Shown here: positions 9,325-18,641 of the stretch, piece after piece
Numbering within the stretch: position 1 is the stretch's first letter
Layout: each line of letters begins with the position of its first letter
Source of the DNA: Aureibacter tunicatorum
GTDB taxonomy: Bacteria > Bacteroidota > Bacteroidia > Cytophagales > Cyclobacteriaceae
DNA length: 64,000 nt
Reading direction: 5' to 3'
Assembly (NCBI RefSeq): GCF_036492635.1
Contig: NZ_AP025305.1
Location: 1,426,001-1,490,000, forward strand
Position numbers and translations under genes: made by a program
Notes under the pieces: model-generated
Told to the model about the DNA's origin: nothing
Database searches by the model: none
Seen by the model: the letters and a program-made list of their open reading frames with translations, nothing else

Positions 9325-9963
9325 TTTTATATAAGAAAGAAATTCTTTTTTAACACTTTCATGTTTGAACGCTCCCGAAAAATGGGCGGTAACAGTAGAG
9401 CTATGCGTGTCATTTACACCTCTGGATGCTACACACATATGGTCTGCGTCCAAAACAACTGCTACGTCTTGTGTGTCTAGCATTTGTATTAGTTCCTCAG
9501 CGATTTGAACAGTAAGTCTTTCTTGTACTTGCGGTCTTTTCGAGAAGTACTGTACTGTTCTATTGATTTTCGACAACCCAATAACTTTTTCATTTGGAAT
9601 GTAAGCCACATGAGCTTTTCCATAAATTGGGACAAAGTGATGCTCGCAATTCGAATGGAAAATTATGTTTTTTTCCACTAGCATTTCTTTGTATTCGAAT
9701 TTATTTTCAAATAATGTCACATCTGGTTTATTCTCTGGATTGAGGCCACTGAATATTTCCTTGACATACATCTTAGCTACTCTTTCAGGGGTTCCGCTTA
9801 GACTGTCATCATTAAGGTCCAGACCTAGCGTTTCCATGATCGCTTGAAAGTGCTTTTTGATTTTTTCTATTTTCTCCTCGTCAGAAAGCTCGAAAGCATC
9901 GGTTCTCATCGGAGTGGTTTTTGAGGAGTAGAAGTGTTGATTTCCTATTTCTTCTATATTCAT
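9322..9963 (-). CDS. folE: GTP cyclohydrolase I
   Basis: About 213 residues from the ATG at 9963; a TTG at 9972 would add three residues. It converts GTP to 7,8-dihydroneopterin triphosphate. Zn and active-site segments are clear: SNCEHHFVPIYGKAHVAYIP, GLSKINRTVQYFSKRPQVQE and DHMCVASRGVND. The next gene on the same strand is a PTPS/QueD homologue 26 bp upstream, so the two form an operon. Together they make 6-carboxytetrahydropterin, the queuosine precursor, from GTP; FolE can also feed folate. Confidence 0.96.
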   Translation of the reverse strand: MNIEEIGNQHFYSSKTTPMRTDAFELSDEEKIEKIKKHFQAIMETLGLDLNDDSLSGTPERVAKMYVKEIFSGLNPENKPDVTLFENKFEYKEMLVEKNIIFHSNCEHHFVPIYGKAHVAYIPNEKVIGLSKINRTVQYFSKRPQVQERLTVQIAEELIQMLDTQDVAVVLDADHMCVASRGVNDTHSSTVTAHFSGAFKHESVKKEFLSYIK

Positions 9964-9988
9964 TCTTGTCAATTAACTCACTTAATTC

Positions 9989-10396
9989 TTAACCAGGGTA
10001 TTTTACGTAATTTCTTGGGGTTTCAAAGATCATTACGTAAAGTTCGTATTTGCTGTTTATGCGTTTTCTCAACCTGTCGTACGACACTTTGGCTATATTT
10101 TCAGCCGTTGGAATCAATTTTTTGAATTCTTCGACTTCAATATTAAGGTTTTTATGGTCAAAAGGTTCAGTAATTTCTTCTTTTATGTACTTTTTTAATT
10201 CGTCGATGCTTATTACAAAGCCCGTGTCTGGGTCGATTTCGCCAGTTACGGCTACCTCGATCTCATAATTATGGCCATGAAAATACTGATTGCTGCACTT
10301 TCCAAAAACTTCTTGGTTTTTTTGGTCTTCCCAATTGGCATTGAATAGTCTATGTGCGGCATTAAAATGCTCTCGCCTGTAAACCGTAGCTTTCAT
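9989..10396 (-). CDS. queD: 6-carboxytetrahydropterin synthase / PTPS-like protein
   Basis: This 135-residue protein of the 6-pyruvoyltetrahydropterin synthase fold has Zn-binding His residues in EHFNAAHRLFN and FHGHNYEIEVAV, a Cys in FGKCSNQYFHG, and the substrate-holding acid in TDE-like C-terminal strands (YVMIFETPRNYVKYPG). It acts on dihydroneopterin triphosphate from FolE. Adjacency to folE supports the queuosine pathway role; a tetrahydrobiopterin-type role cannot be excluded by sequence alone. Confidence 0.9.
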   Translation of the reverse strand: MKATVYRREHFNAAHRLFNANWEDQKNQEVFGKCSNQYFHGHNYEIEVAVTGEIDPDTGFVISIDELKKYIKEEITEPFDHKNLNIEVEEFKKLIPTAENIAKVSYDRLRKRINSKYELYVMIFETPRNYVKYPG

Positions 10397-10678
10397 TCCT
10401 ATGTGTTAAATGTTTTCGCTATAAAGTTAAACAAAAAACGATGTGGAAATAATTTTTCATAATCGTTTTAGCTGCTTATGTCATAGATATTTCCTATAAG
10501 CTTATTCGCAAAAGCTTATTTGTAGCTTGACCTTAATTAAAGCATGTGCAAGTAATGCAAAATTATTCAAAAATGCATGCAAGAAGCTTCAATACCAGCT
10601 AGATAATAGGTAATTTAATTAATAAGCAAATGCTAATTAGGGATGTATTCTAAATTCTTGCCAATTTTCGAGAATGAG
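10397..10678. other. Intergenic stretch with no supported gene
   Basis: This AT-rich spacer lies between the QueD-like gene start and the DUF4159 gene end. I find no ORF of useful length, no clear terminator and no RNA gene. Promoter elements for the queD-folE pair should lie in its left part but are not clear enough to place. Confidence 0.5.
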
Positions 10679-11338
10679 TTATTCGAAGTGGGTAAATGCG
10701 TAGCTTATTATATTCGCGCCAGCTTTCAAGGCTTGTTGTCTAATTTCCTCTGGATCGTTGTGAATATGTTGATCTTCCCATCCATTGCCTAAATCTGATT
10801 CGTAAGAGTAGAAACACACCAATCGTCCTTTGTAGATAATACCAAAGCCTTGAGGTCGTTTTCCGTCATGCTCATGCACTTTGGGCAAGCCATTGTCAAA
10901 GCGGTATTTTTGATGATAAATCGAATGGTCAAATGGCAGTTCAACAAAATCCAATTCAGGGAAAACTTTCTTCATTTCCAGTCTTACAAATTTGTCCATT
11001 CCATAATTGTCGTCTATGTGCAGAAAGCCTCCTGATGTTAGATAAGTTCTTAAGTTTTCGGCTTCGTAATCAGTAAATACTACATTTCCATGTCCTGTCA
11101 TGTAGACATAAGGATAGTTGAAAATTTCAGGACTTCCCACTTCCACGTTTGCTTCCTCTTTGGCAATGTCAGTTAGTAAATTTTCGTTACAAAAAGAAAT
11201 CAGGTTAGGCAGAGCTGTTTTATTGGCGTACCAATCGCCTCCTCCATTGTATTGAAGTTTTGCTATTTTTATTTGGCTCTTGCTTTCGAAATTAATTATA
11301 AAAGCAAAAAGACTAAGAAGGAACGTGATTTTTCTCAT
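10679..11338 (-). CDS. DUF4159 domain protein, exported
   Basis: 219 residues with an N-terminal signal peptide (KITFLLSLFAFIINFESKSQ). The body matches the DUF4159 pattern: IAKLQYNGGGDWYANKTALPNLISF, then YMTGHGNVVFTDYEAENLRTYLTSGGFLHIDDNYG and a later HFDHSIYH-type block. DUF4159 proteins occur near MoxR/aerotolerance (BatA-like) operons in Bacteroidota; their biochemical role is not established. It stands alone here, downstream of the PBP4 gene. Confidence 0.85.
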   Translation of the reverse strand: MRKITFLLSLFAFIINFESKSQIKIAKLQYNGGGDWYANKTALPNLISFCNENLLTDIAKEEANVEVGSPEIFNYPYVYMTGHGNVVFTDYEAENLRTYLTSGGFLHIDDNYGMDKFVRLEMKKVFPELDFVELPFDHSIYHQKYRFDNGLPKVHEHDGKRPQGFGIIYKGRLVCFYSYESDLGNGWEDQHIHNDPEEIRQQALKAGANIISYAFTHFE

Positions 11339-11386
11339 TATCCGGTATTTTTACAAAGCTTAATTATAATCAATGTAGCTTACATA

Positions 11387-12706
11387 TCAAAATGTGTGCG
11401 TCTCTACTGTGCTTGAAGGATAATTGTTTCTAATCCAAATCAAAACCTCTTCAACCTTTTTTTTGTAATTAGAAGTCGAGTCTATAAAATGATTGTTCAT
11501 TAAGCAAAAAGTGAGGGTTGTTCCGCTTTTTGTGACAAGGTATCCAGCGATATTGAAATTATTGCTTAGCGTGCCTGTTTTTGCAAAGATATAAGGTTGG
11601 GAGTTAGGATAATAATCTTCTAAAGTTCCTTCTTGGCCTCCTTGAGCTAGTATATCCATAAGCTCTTTTTGGCCTATTTCCTTTTCCAGTAGAGAAATGA
11701 TTTTTATGAAGTTTGCTGGACTATTCAAATTATAACGGGATAAGCCTGAAGCATCAACCATTCTCATTGGTGTGATAAGTTTTTTAGAAATGCTTTTTGA
11801 TAAATCATTGATGTATTTGGGGTAGGAATTATAGGAATTCAAAATAGCGCATTGAAGCATGACTTGCTCAGCGATATAGTTGTCGCTATGTTTCATCATA
11901 ATGCTTAATACTCTATTTTTTGGTTGGCTGTGAATAATCTTGCTTGTTGAATCCGATAATGGGAAAGAGTCAAGTTTTGATATATGCACAGGCTTTTTAA
12001 GCGTATCATATAGCAGGGAGCATGCAAGTTCAGGACTCCATTTAAATGGGACTTCTTGAATATGGTGATTTTTTTGTTCAGTCGCTTGGAAAGTGTTTGA
12101 TTGTTCGCTTCGAACGATCTTATTTCCTAGCATGACAAGAGAATCTAATTTAAATTTTTGTATTGAGCTTTTCTTATTATTGATGATTATTGAGTTGGCG
12201 TAAATTGGAAAATCACAAATTTCTTTTGAGGTGGAGTATGTGTAGTCATCCCAAGCCCAACCATTTCCAAAATGGTTTTGAGAGATATTTTTATGATTGA
12301 AAAAAAGTTTTTTTGATGTTGTTTTCAAATATTCAAAGGCAGGATGGTTTCCAAATTCTGGATGAAGGAATGTAGGGTCGCCGAGGCCAGAGAAGATTAT
12401 TGTATCGCCAATTTCTTGAATTTTAATACTAGCTATTGAGTCATTGAGCGATTCTATTCCGTTAAATAATGTTATGTATTTTTGAAGGGAGGCAGGTGTG
12501 AAAAGTTTTTCAGAGTTTCTTTCGTAAACAGTCTTTTTTGAAGTATTATCAAAGATTTCAATACCAATAAAATGATATTGGGTGTTTAGCTCTAGCGCGA
12601 TTTTTTTATCGAGTTCGATATTGAAATTTGATAGTGTTTGGCTGAAAGCATTTGGAGTGTGATATAATATCACGCTCCAAATCAAAAGTAGTTTAATAAT
12701 CTTCAA
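11387..12706 (-). CDS. dacB: D-alanyl-D-alanine carboxypeptidase/endopeptidase (PBP4, S13 family)
   Basis: 439 residues if translation starts at the TTG at 12706, which gives a good signal peptide (KIIKLLLIWSVILYHTPNAFSQ). The longer open frame to 12868 adds a charged, unlikely leader. Penicillin-binding motifs are complete: SLQK (Ser73, Lys76), SDN (in KHSDNYIAEQ) and KTG (in FAKTGTLSN). The periplasmic enzyme trims or cleaves peptidoglycan cross-links. The TTG lies inside the last codons of a small secreted-protein gene, so translation of the two is probably coupled. Confidence 0.9.
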   Translation of the reverse strand: MKIIKLLLIWSVILYHTPNAFSQTLSNFNIELDKKIALELNTQYHFIGIEIFDNTSKKTVYERNSEKLFTPASLQKYITLFNGIESLNDSIASIKIQEIGDTIIFSGLGDPTFLHPEFGNHPAFEYLKTTSKKLFFNHKNISQNHFGNGWAWDDYTYSTSKEICDFPIYANSIIINNKKSSIQKFKLDSLVMLGNKIVRSEQSNTFQATEQKNHHIQEVPFKWSPELACSLLYDTLKKPVHISKLDSFPLSDSTSKIIHSQPKNRVLSIMMKHSDNYIAEQVMLQCAILNSYNSYPKYINDLSKSISKKLITPMRMVDASGLSRYNLNSPANFIKIISLLEKEIGQKELMDILAQGGQEGTLEDYYPNSQPYIFAKTGTLSNNFNIAGYLVTKSGTTLTFCLMNNHFIDSTSNYKKKVEEVLIWIRNNYPSSTVETHTF

Positions 12707-12890
12707 AACTGTCAATTGGTGCAAGTATTCTTCCTGAGGTTTCCGCTTTGTGATCTCTAAAGTAATACTTTTTTTCAAAAGAATCAGTTTCCTCCGTTTT
12801 ATGCGAACTGTCAATAAACATATCTTGATTAAAGAAAGCTGACCATGCCACAAATTGAAAAAAAACAAAAGATAATACAGTCTTTTTCAT
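12693..12890 (-). CDS. Small exported protein overlapping the PBP4 start
   Basis: 65 residues from the ATG at 12890. The N-terminus MKKTVLSFVFFQFVAWSAFF is a signal-peptide-like hydrophobic stretch; the rest is short, acidic and charged, ending PIDSFEDY. No family is recognised. Its final codons overlap the proposed TTG start of the PBP4 gene by about 14 bp, suggesting translational coupling. It might be a short periplasmic peptide acting with the carboxypeptidase, or simply a leader that controls it. Confidence 0.6.
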   Translation of the reverse strand: MKKTVLSFVFFQFVAWSAFFNQDMFIDSSHKTEETDSFEKKYYFRDHKAETSGRILAPIDSFEDY

Positions 12891-12975
12891 TAAAATGATT
12901 GTGTTTTTATAGTTAATGCACTGCAAATGTAAAAAAAAATGCAAAAAAATTAAATTTATAATTCAAATTAACTTT

Positions 12976-13542
12976 TTATTTTATGCTGTCTATTTCTTTT
13001 TCCAGTTTATCATACCATTGTTTCCCATACTTTCTTATCAATGGTTCTTTTAGAAATTTATATACTGGAACTTTAAGTTCATCACCTAGTATACAAGCAT
13101 CAGAGCAAATATCCCACCGATCATAATTGAGAGCATCAAATTCATCATATTTTGTTACCCGAATTGGATAAAGGTGGCAAGAAATTGGTTTTTTATAGTC
13201 GATTTTTCCGTCATTGTAAGCTTGCTCTATTCCGCATTTAAGAAATTTATTTTCATCATAATATGCGAAAGCGCATTCTTTGTTGTCGATAGTAGGAGTG
13301 GAATAGTCATCTTCCCAATCTTTAATGTATAGTCCTTGTTCATCGATGGCTTTTTGCCCTTCTTCGGAAAGATAAGGTTTTACATGCGGATATATTTTTT
13401 CTAAAATTTCCAATTCATTTTCTTCCAAAGGAGCTCCAAGGTCTCCTTCAACGCAACATGCCCCTTTGCATTTTTCATAATTGCAAACAAAGAATTGCTC
13501 TTTTACATCGTCGGATATTACAGTATTGTCGAGAAGAATCAT
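12976..13542 (-). CDS. DUF3109 Cys-rich protein
   Basis: 188 residues with the DUF3109 pattern of Cys residues: [19 protein letters not shown] near residues 19-37, then [24 protein letters not shown] and WDICSDAC. Eight or more conserved Cys suggest bound metal or an Fe-S cluster, as in the related YkgJ/zinc-iron-chelating group. It is common in Bacteroidota, and its function is not known. The gene is monocistronic here, divergent from pcrA. Confidence 0.88.
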   Translation of the reverse strand: MILLDNTVISDDVKEQFFVCNYEKCKGACCVEGDLGAPLEENELEILEKIYPHVKPYLSEEGQKAIDEQGLYIKDWEDDYSTPTIDNKECAFAYYDENKFLKCGIEQAYNDGKIDYKKPISCHLYPIRVTKYDEFDALNYDRWDICSDACILGDELKVPVYKFLKEPLIRKYGKQWYDKLEKEIDSIK

Positions 13543-13788
13543 ATTGATTTTTTTGGGTGTTTTCCGGCAAATATAACGTAAATATTCCGTATTTAATTTT
13601 TAGAGCAATCTAATAAATCTTCAGACACTAGAAAATGAACGAAAAAAAAGGGTTTAGACTTCGATTTTTCGATACATATTGTAAATTGCACGACTTGTAA
13701 ATTTATCGATAATATCTATGTAAGGTATCTCGCTATGATTTTATATTGTCGATTATATAATTAGAAATCCGGAATTTATATCCATATC

Positions 13789-16047
13789 ATGTCTGCAGAA
13801 TATTTGAATGGCTTGAATGAGCCACAGCTCGAAGGTGTTGTGAATACTGAGGGGCCAACTATGATCATCGCCGGAGCGGGTTCCGGTAAGACCAAAGTGT
13901 TGACTTCAAGAATAGCTTATTTAATCAATGAACAGGGGGTCGATCCTTTTAACATTCTGGCTTTGACCTTTACAAACAAGGCTGCTAAAGAAATGAAGGA
14001 TAGGATTGAGGCAGCTATAGGTACTGAAGCGAGAAGTCTTTGGATGGGGACATTCCATTCAATTTTTGCGAAAATATTGAGGTTTGAAGCGGAAAAGCTG
14101 GGTTATACCCGCGATTTTACGATATATGACACCGATGACTCCAAGCAGCTGATTAAGCAAATTGTGAAAGAATTAGGTTTGGATGATAAGATTTACAAAC
14201 CAAATGTTGTTCTTAACAGAATTTCGGGAGCGAAAAATAGGTTGATTTCTTGGCAAGAATATATACAGAATCCATTGTTTAAGGCTGATGATGAACAAGC
14301 AGCCAAGCCTAAGCTGGGGGAAATATATAAATTGTATGCTCAGCGATGCTTTAAAGCGGGAGCGATGGATTTTGACGATTTATTGTTCAATACTAATGTC
14401 TTGTTTAAAAAGCACACGGATGTCTTGAATAAATATCAGCATAGATTTAAGTATGTTTTAGTAGACGAGTTCCAAGATACCAATATATCCCAGTACCTTA
14501 TTACGAAGAAGCTTTCCGCTGTCAGCCAGAATTTGTGCGTTGTGGGAGATGATGCTCAAAGTATTTACGCATTTCGCGGGGCCAATATTGACAATATTTT
14601 GAATTTGGAAAGGGATTTTCCCGAATTGAAAACCATAAAGCTTGAGCAAAATTATAGATCCACCAAGACGATTGTAAATGCTGCCAATGATGTGATTAAA
14701 AACAACAAATCGCAAATACCTAAAGTGGTTTGGACAGCTAATACTCAAGGCGAGTTGATCGAGGTGATAAGAGCGACTTCGGATACTGAAGAAGGAAAAA
14801 TCGTCGCTCAGGCAATTTTTGAAGAAAAAGTTCGCAAGCAGCTGCACAATCAAGATTTTGCGGTGCTGTACAGAACCAATAGTCAATCCAGAGCTATAGA
14901 GGAAGCTTTGAGACGTAATAATATCAAGTATAAGATTGTCGGAGGACTTTCATTTTATCAAAGAAAAGAAATCAAGGACTTGTTGGCATATTTTAGAGTG
15001 GTAATCAATGGCAATGACGAGCAATCGTTGCGAAGGATTATCAATCAGCCAAAAAGGTCTATTGGGCAAACTACTGTCGATAAAATATTGGTTTATTCTT
15101 CCGAGAATGATTTGCCGCTGTGGGAAGCGGTTGAAAGGCATCCATTGTACTTGAGAGGAAGAGCTTCCAATGCGGTTGGTGACTTTGCGAATATGATTAA
15201 AAGCTTCAGAATAGATGCGGAAAGAAATGACGCGTTTGAAGTCGCTAAAAGAATAGCAAAAGACTCAGGCTTGTTGAAGCATCTCTATGATGACAAGTCG
15301 ATTGAAGGCTTGAGTCGTTTCGAAAATGTTCAGGAATTAATCAATGCGGTTAAAGAATTCATAGATAATGAAGAGAATGAAGACAAATCATTGACGGCAT
15401 TTCTTCAGGAGGTAGCATTGTTGACCGGAGTGGATCAGGATAAGGATGATGATCCGGATAAGGTAACTTTGATGACTATTCACATGGCGAAGGGACTTGA
15501 GTTCAAACACGTGTTTCTAGTGGGGATGGAAGAGGAGTTGTTTCCTTCGCAAATGATGCTGAACAGCAGAGAAGATTTGGAAGAGGAAAGACGATTGTTT
15601 TATGTTGCAATCACAAGAGCGGAACAGAAATTGACTTTATCATATGCGTTGAGCAGGTATAGGTTTGGAAGATTGATAGAATGCGAGCCAAGCAGGTTTA
15701 TCAAGGAAATAAAGCCTGAATACCTTGCATTGAGCAATAAAAAAGCGAAAAAAACAACGACTACAACAGAGCCTTCCACGAAGTTTGTCAATAATTTGAT
15801 GAACAAAGGTTTCAAACCTTCTCAGGCTACAAATAAAGCCAAAGCTGTTCATAACAACCCTAATTTTGCTCCAAGTGACACAAGCGGTTTAGCGGAAGGG
15901 CAAAGGGTTGAGCATCCTAAGTTTGGCATGGGAACTGTTCTTAATATCGATGCCAGCGGTTCATCTAAGAAAGCGACAATAAAATTTGACCAAGTAGGGG
16001 AGAAGACATTATTGCTAAGTTTTGCCAAACTTCAGATACATGATTAG
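13789..16047 (+). CDS. pcrA: ATP-dependent 3'-5' DNA helicase, UvrD/PcrA type
   Basis: 752 residues. Superfamily 1 motifs are in order: motif I GAGSGKT (29-35), Ia ILALTFTNKAAKEM, II YVLVDEFQDTN, III VVGDDAQSIYAFRGA, IV LEQNYRST, V VTLMTIHMAKGLEF and VI RRLFYVAITRAEQKL. The C-terminus has a Tudor-like module (EGQRVEHPKFGMGTVLN), as in PcrA proteins that bind RNA polymerase. It unwinds DNA in nucleotide excision repair and displaces RecA filaments or stalled polymerase. It is monocistronic with an AT-rich upstream region. Confidence 0.96.
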   Translation: MSAEYLNGLNEPQLEGVVNTEGPTMIIAGAGSGKTKVLTSRIAYLINEQGVDPFNILALTFTNKAAKEMKDRIEAAIGTEARSLWMGTFHSIFAKILRFEAEKLGYTRDFTIYDTDDSKQLIKQIVKELGLDDKIYKPNVVLNRISGAKNRLISWQEYIQNPLFKADDEQAAKPKLGEIYKLYAQRCFKAGAMDFDDLLFNTNVLFKKHTDVLNKYQHRFKYVLVDEFQDTNISQYLITKKLSAVSQNLCVVGDDAQSIYAFRGANIDNILNLERDFPELKTIKLEQNYRSTKTIVNAANDVIKNNKSQIPKVVWTANTQGELIEVIRATSDTEEGKIVAQAIFEEKVRKQLHNQDFAVLYRTNSQSRAIEEALRRNNIKYKIVGGLSFYQRKEIKDLLAYFRVVINGNDEQSLRRIINQPKRSIGQTTVDKILVYSSENDLPLWEAVERHPLYLRGRASNAVGDFANMIKSFRIDAERNDAFEVAKRIAKDSGLLKHLYDDKSIEGLSRFENVQELINAVKEFIDNEENEDKSLTAFLQEVALLTGVDQDKDDDPDKVTLMTIHMAKGLEFKHVFLVGMEEELFPSQMMLNSREDLEEERRLFYVAITRAEQKLTLSYALSRYRFGRLIECEPSRFIKEIKPEYLALSNKKAKKTTTTTEPSTKFVNNLMNKGFKPSQATNKAKAVHNNPNFAPSDTSGLAEGQRVEHPKFGMGTVLNIDASGSSKKATIKFDQVGEKTLLLSFAKLQIHD

Positions 16048-16440
16048 CTGAATATGCCTCTTTGGTAGATTCAAGCTATTTGAAAAGGCATATTGTTGTG
16101 AAATATTGCCAAAGTTCAAATAGTTTTTATATATTAAGCGATATTTGAAACGCAGGTTCTTTATCATTTAAGTAAAAAAGACTCAAAGTAGGTTTGAGTT
16201 TTAGATATAACATCAAGTATTATCGTGTTTAGTAGGATTTTTTAAAATTAAAATTTGAACAATTGGAATATTTGATTGATTTAGTTTGTATAAGACTAGT
16301 TTAGATTTAATTAGATTCATTTTGAATGCGTGTCTCTGATTGCCATTTTTTGATTTAGGCAATAGTTAATTCACAAGAGACGATAATTTATATACCCTGC
16401 GATTTATAAATCCATTTACAGAGGAGAATTATTAAAAATT
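16048..16440. other. Intergenic region between pcrA and the DUF4290 gene
   Basis: This 393 bp AT-rich spacer holds a hairpin, ACTCAAA (16181-16187) pairing with TTTGAGT (16193-16199), followed by TTTAG. It is a plausible pcrA terminator, although 130 bp downstream of the stop. A purine-rich AGAGGAG lies at 16421-16427, before the next start. I see no ORF or structured RNA otherwise. Confidence 0.5.
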
Positions 16441-17121
16441 ATGGAAGATATTCACAGCAATTTACAGTACAATACAGAAAGACCGAAGTTGATTCTAAAG
16501 GAATACGGTAGAAATGTTCAAAAGTTGATAGAGCATGTAACATCATTAGGAGATGATGTCAAGCGCAATGAATACTCCAAGACACTTGTCGAGTTGATGA
16601 AAATGATCAACCCGAAAATGAAAGAGTCGCCTGAGTATGCTCAAAGGCTTTGGGACGACCTTTATATCATGTCGCAATTCAAAATGGAGGTGGATAGCCC
16701 TTATCCTATGCCTGCTGCTGACGCGATACATAAAAAGCCGGAAAAAATTCCTTATACTTACAAGAAGGTGAAATTGAGGCATTATGGGAAAAATATTGAG
16801 CTTATGCTTCAGAAGGCCCTTGAGGTGGAAGATGATGAAGAGAGGTTTGTATTTACAGTGCAGATTGCAAAGATGATGAAAAGCTTCTATGTGAATTGGA
16901 ATAAAGATAATGTGGAAGATGAAGTGATATTGGAAAATATTGATAAGTTGACCAATAGAAAGCTTAAATATGATAAAGAGAAAATCTTGAATGAAAATTT
17001 GCTGGAGATTCAAATGCATAGACCTAAGTCTTCTCAGAATAACAACTTCAAGAGAAAAAACAATTCTGGAAATTATAGACAGAATAATAATCAAAAAAGA
17101 AGACGATTCAATAACAACTGA
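16441..17121 (+). CDS. DUF4290 family protein
   Basis: 226 residues. The N-terminal 190 residues match DUF4290 (MEDIHSNLQYNTERPKLILKEYGRNVQKLIE and similar helix-rich text). The C-terminal tail (about 192-226) is low-complexity Asn/Arg/Lys-rich (NNNFKRKNNSGNYRQNNNQK), which suggests nucleic-acid binding, but this is inference. Its stop overlaps the murA start as TGATG, so the two genes are translationally coupled, an arrangement I recall as common in Bacteroidota. Function unknown. Confidence 0.85.
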   Translation: MEDIHSNLQYNTERPKLILKEYGRNVQKLIEHVTSLGDDVKRNEYSKTLVELMKMINPKMKESPEYAQRLWDDLYIMSQFKMEVDSPYPMPAADAIHKKPEKIPYTYKKVKLRHYGKNIELMLQKALEVEDDEERFVFTVQIAKMMKSFYVNWNKDNVEDEVILENIDKLTNRKLKYDKEKILNENLLEIQMHRPKSSQNNNFKRKNNSGNYRQNNNQKRRRFNNN

Positions 17122-18431
17122 TGGCCTCATTTAAAATAAACGGCGGATTTAAACTTTCCGGAGAGATCGTTCCCCAAGGAGCTAAAAACGAAGCGTTGCA
17201 GATTTTATGTGCGGTTTTGCTCACTGAAGAGCCTATAACTATTCATAAAGTGCCGGATATACGCGATGTCAATAAGTTGATTGAGCTTTTGGCAAGTATA
17301 GGTGTCAACGTGCAAAAAGTCGGAGCGGAGTCATATAGATTTGAAGCTTCACAGGTAGATTTGTCTTATCTGGAAACGGAGGAGTTTAAAAAGAAAGCCT
17401 CATCATTAAGAGGTTCCGTGATGATTTTGGGGCCGTTGCTAGCAAGGTTTGGATCAGCGAAAATGCCAAAGCCTGGAGGCGATAAAATAGGTCGTAGAAG
17501 ACTTGATACTCATTTTATAGGATTTCAGAAGTTGGGAGCCAAATTTAATTTTGACAATGAATCCCATTTTTATGAAGTTGATGCCACTGACTTGAAAGGT
17601 ACATATATGCTTTTGGATGAGGCTTCTGTGACAGGAACTGCGAATATCATTCTCGCGGCAGTGCTTGCTAAAGGAATAACAACGATCTATAATGCTGCTT
17701 GCGAACCTTATATTCAACAATTATGCAAGATGTTGAATAGAATGGGGGCGAATATCAGCGGTATTGGCTCCAATCTTTTGACGATAGAAGGTGTTGAATC
17801 TTTGGGAGGAACAACTCATACGCTATTGCCGGACATGATTGAGGTAGGTAGCTTTATTGGTTTAGCCGCAATGACGAAGTCCAACTTAAGAATCAAGGAT
17901 GCTAGAGTGGATCAATTAGGTATCATCCCTGATACTTTCAGACGTTTGGGTATTCAGCTTGAAATAGAAGGAGATGATATTGTAGTGCCGGAACAAGAGA
18001 GTTATAGAATCGAGAAATTTTTTGATGGCTCTATTCTTACAATTGCGGATGCTATTTGGCCTGGGTTTACACCAGATCTTTTAAGCATTGTTTTGGTAAC
18101 GGCGACTCAAGCAAAAGGAACGGTGTTAATTCATCAGAAGATGTTTGAAAGCCGATTGTTTTTCGTGGACAAGCTAATCGATATGGGGGCTCAAATTATT
18201 TTGTGCGATCCACATAGGGCTACTGTCATTGGCTTGGACAGGCAAACGCCTTTGCGTGGCATTAAGATGTCAAGTCCGGATATCAGGGCTGGTGTGGCTT
18301 TACTGATTGCCGCATTAAGCGCGGAAGGCACAAGCGTTATTTCGAATGTTGAGCAAATAGATAGAGGATATCAGTATATCGACAAGAGACTGAATGCTTT
18401 GGGTGCCCAAATAGAAAGAATTGAAGATTGA
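17121..18431 (+). CDS. murA: UDP-N-acetylglucosamine 1-carboxyvinyltransferase with Asp at the catalytic Cys position
   Basis: 436 residues, full length. It catalyses the first committed step of peptidoglycan synthesis: enolpyruvyl transfer to UDP-GlcNAc. Motifs are GAKNEALQILCAVLL (the conserved Lys-Asn near residues 22-23), RGSVMILGPLLARFG and GGDKIGRRRLDTHFIGF. In E. coli MurA the last block reads PGGCTIG with Cys115 as the general acid and fosfomycin target; here the residue is Asp (D121). Asp at this site is known in naturally fosfomycin-insensitive MurA of other bacteria. The gene is coupled to the DUF4290 gene. Confidence 0.95.
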   Translation: MASFKINGGFKLSGEIVPQGAKNEALQILCAVLLTEEPITIHKVPDIRDVNKLIELLASIGVNVQKVGAESYRFEASQVDLSYLETEEFKKKASSLRGSVMILGPLLARFGSAKMPKPGGDKIGRRRLDTHFIGFQKLGAKFNFDNESHFYEVDATDLKGTYMLLDEASVTGTANIILAAVLAKGITTIYNAACEPYIQQLCKMLNRMGANISGIGSNLLTIEGVESLGGTTHTLLPDMIEVGSFIGLAAMTKSNLRIKDARVDQLGIIPDTFRRLGIQLEIEGDDIVVPEQESYRIEKFFDGSILTIADAIWPGFTPDLLSIVLVTATQAKGTVLIHQKMFESRLFFVDKLIDMGAQIILCDPHRATVIGLDRQTPLRGIKMSSPDIRAGVALLIAALSAEGTSVISNVEQIDRGYQYIDKRLNALGAQIERIED

Positions 18432-18641
18432 TGATTTTTTAATTAAATCGATTAAGTTAATTACGAGGCAGTTGTCGTTTGAATAATATTCATTTTTAGC
18501 CTTTTTTAACAAATTTTTAAGAGGAAATTGTTAATATTTTTCATTTTTCCTGCAAGGTTTGTGTTGGTCGCAATTAAGTCGTAAATTGTGTCCGCTTAAT
18601 CGTGAAAATTAACGGAAATAAGAATTTAAATAAAGATAATC

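Noticed and set aside
16546-17130. 194-residue minus-strand open frame opposite the DUF4290 gene
   Set aside because: The plus strand has a known family, and the overlap of its stop with murA confirms the real gene.
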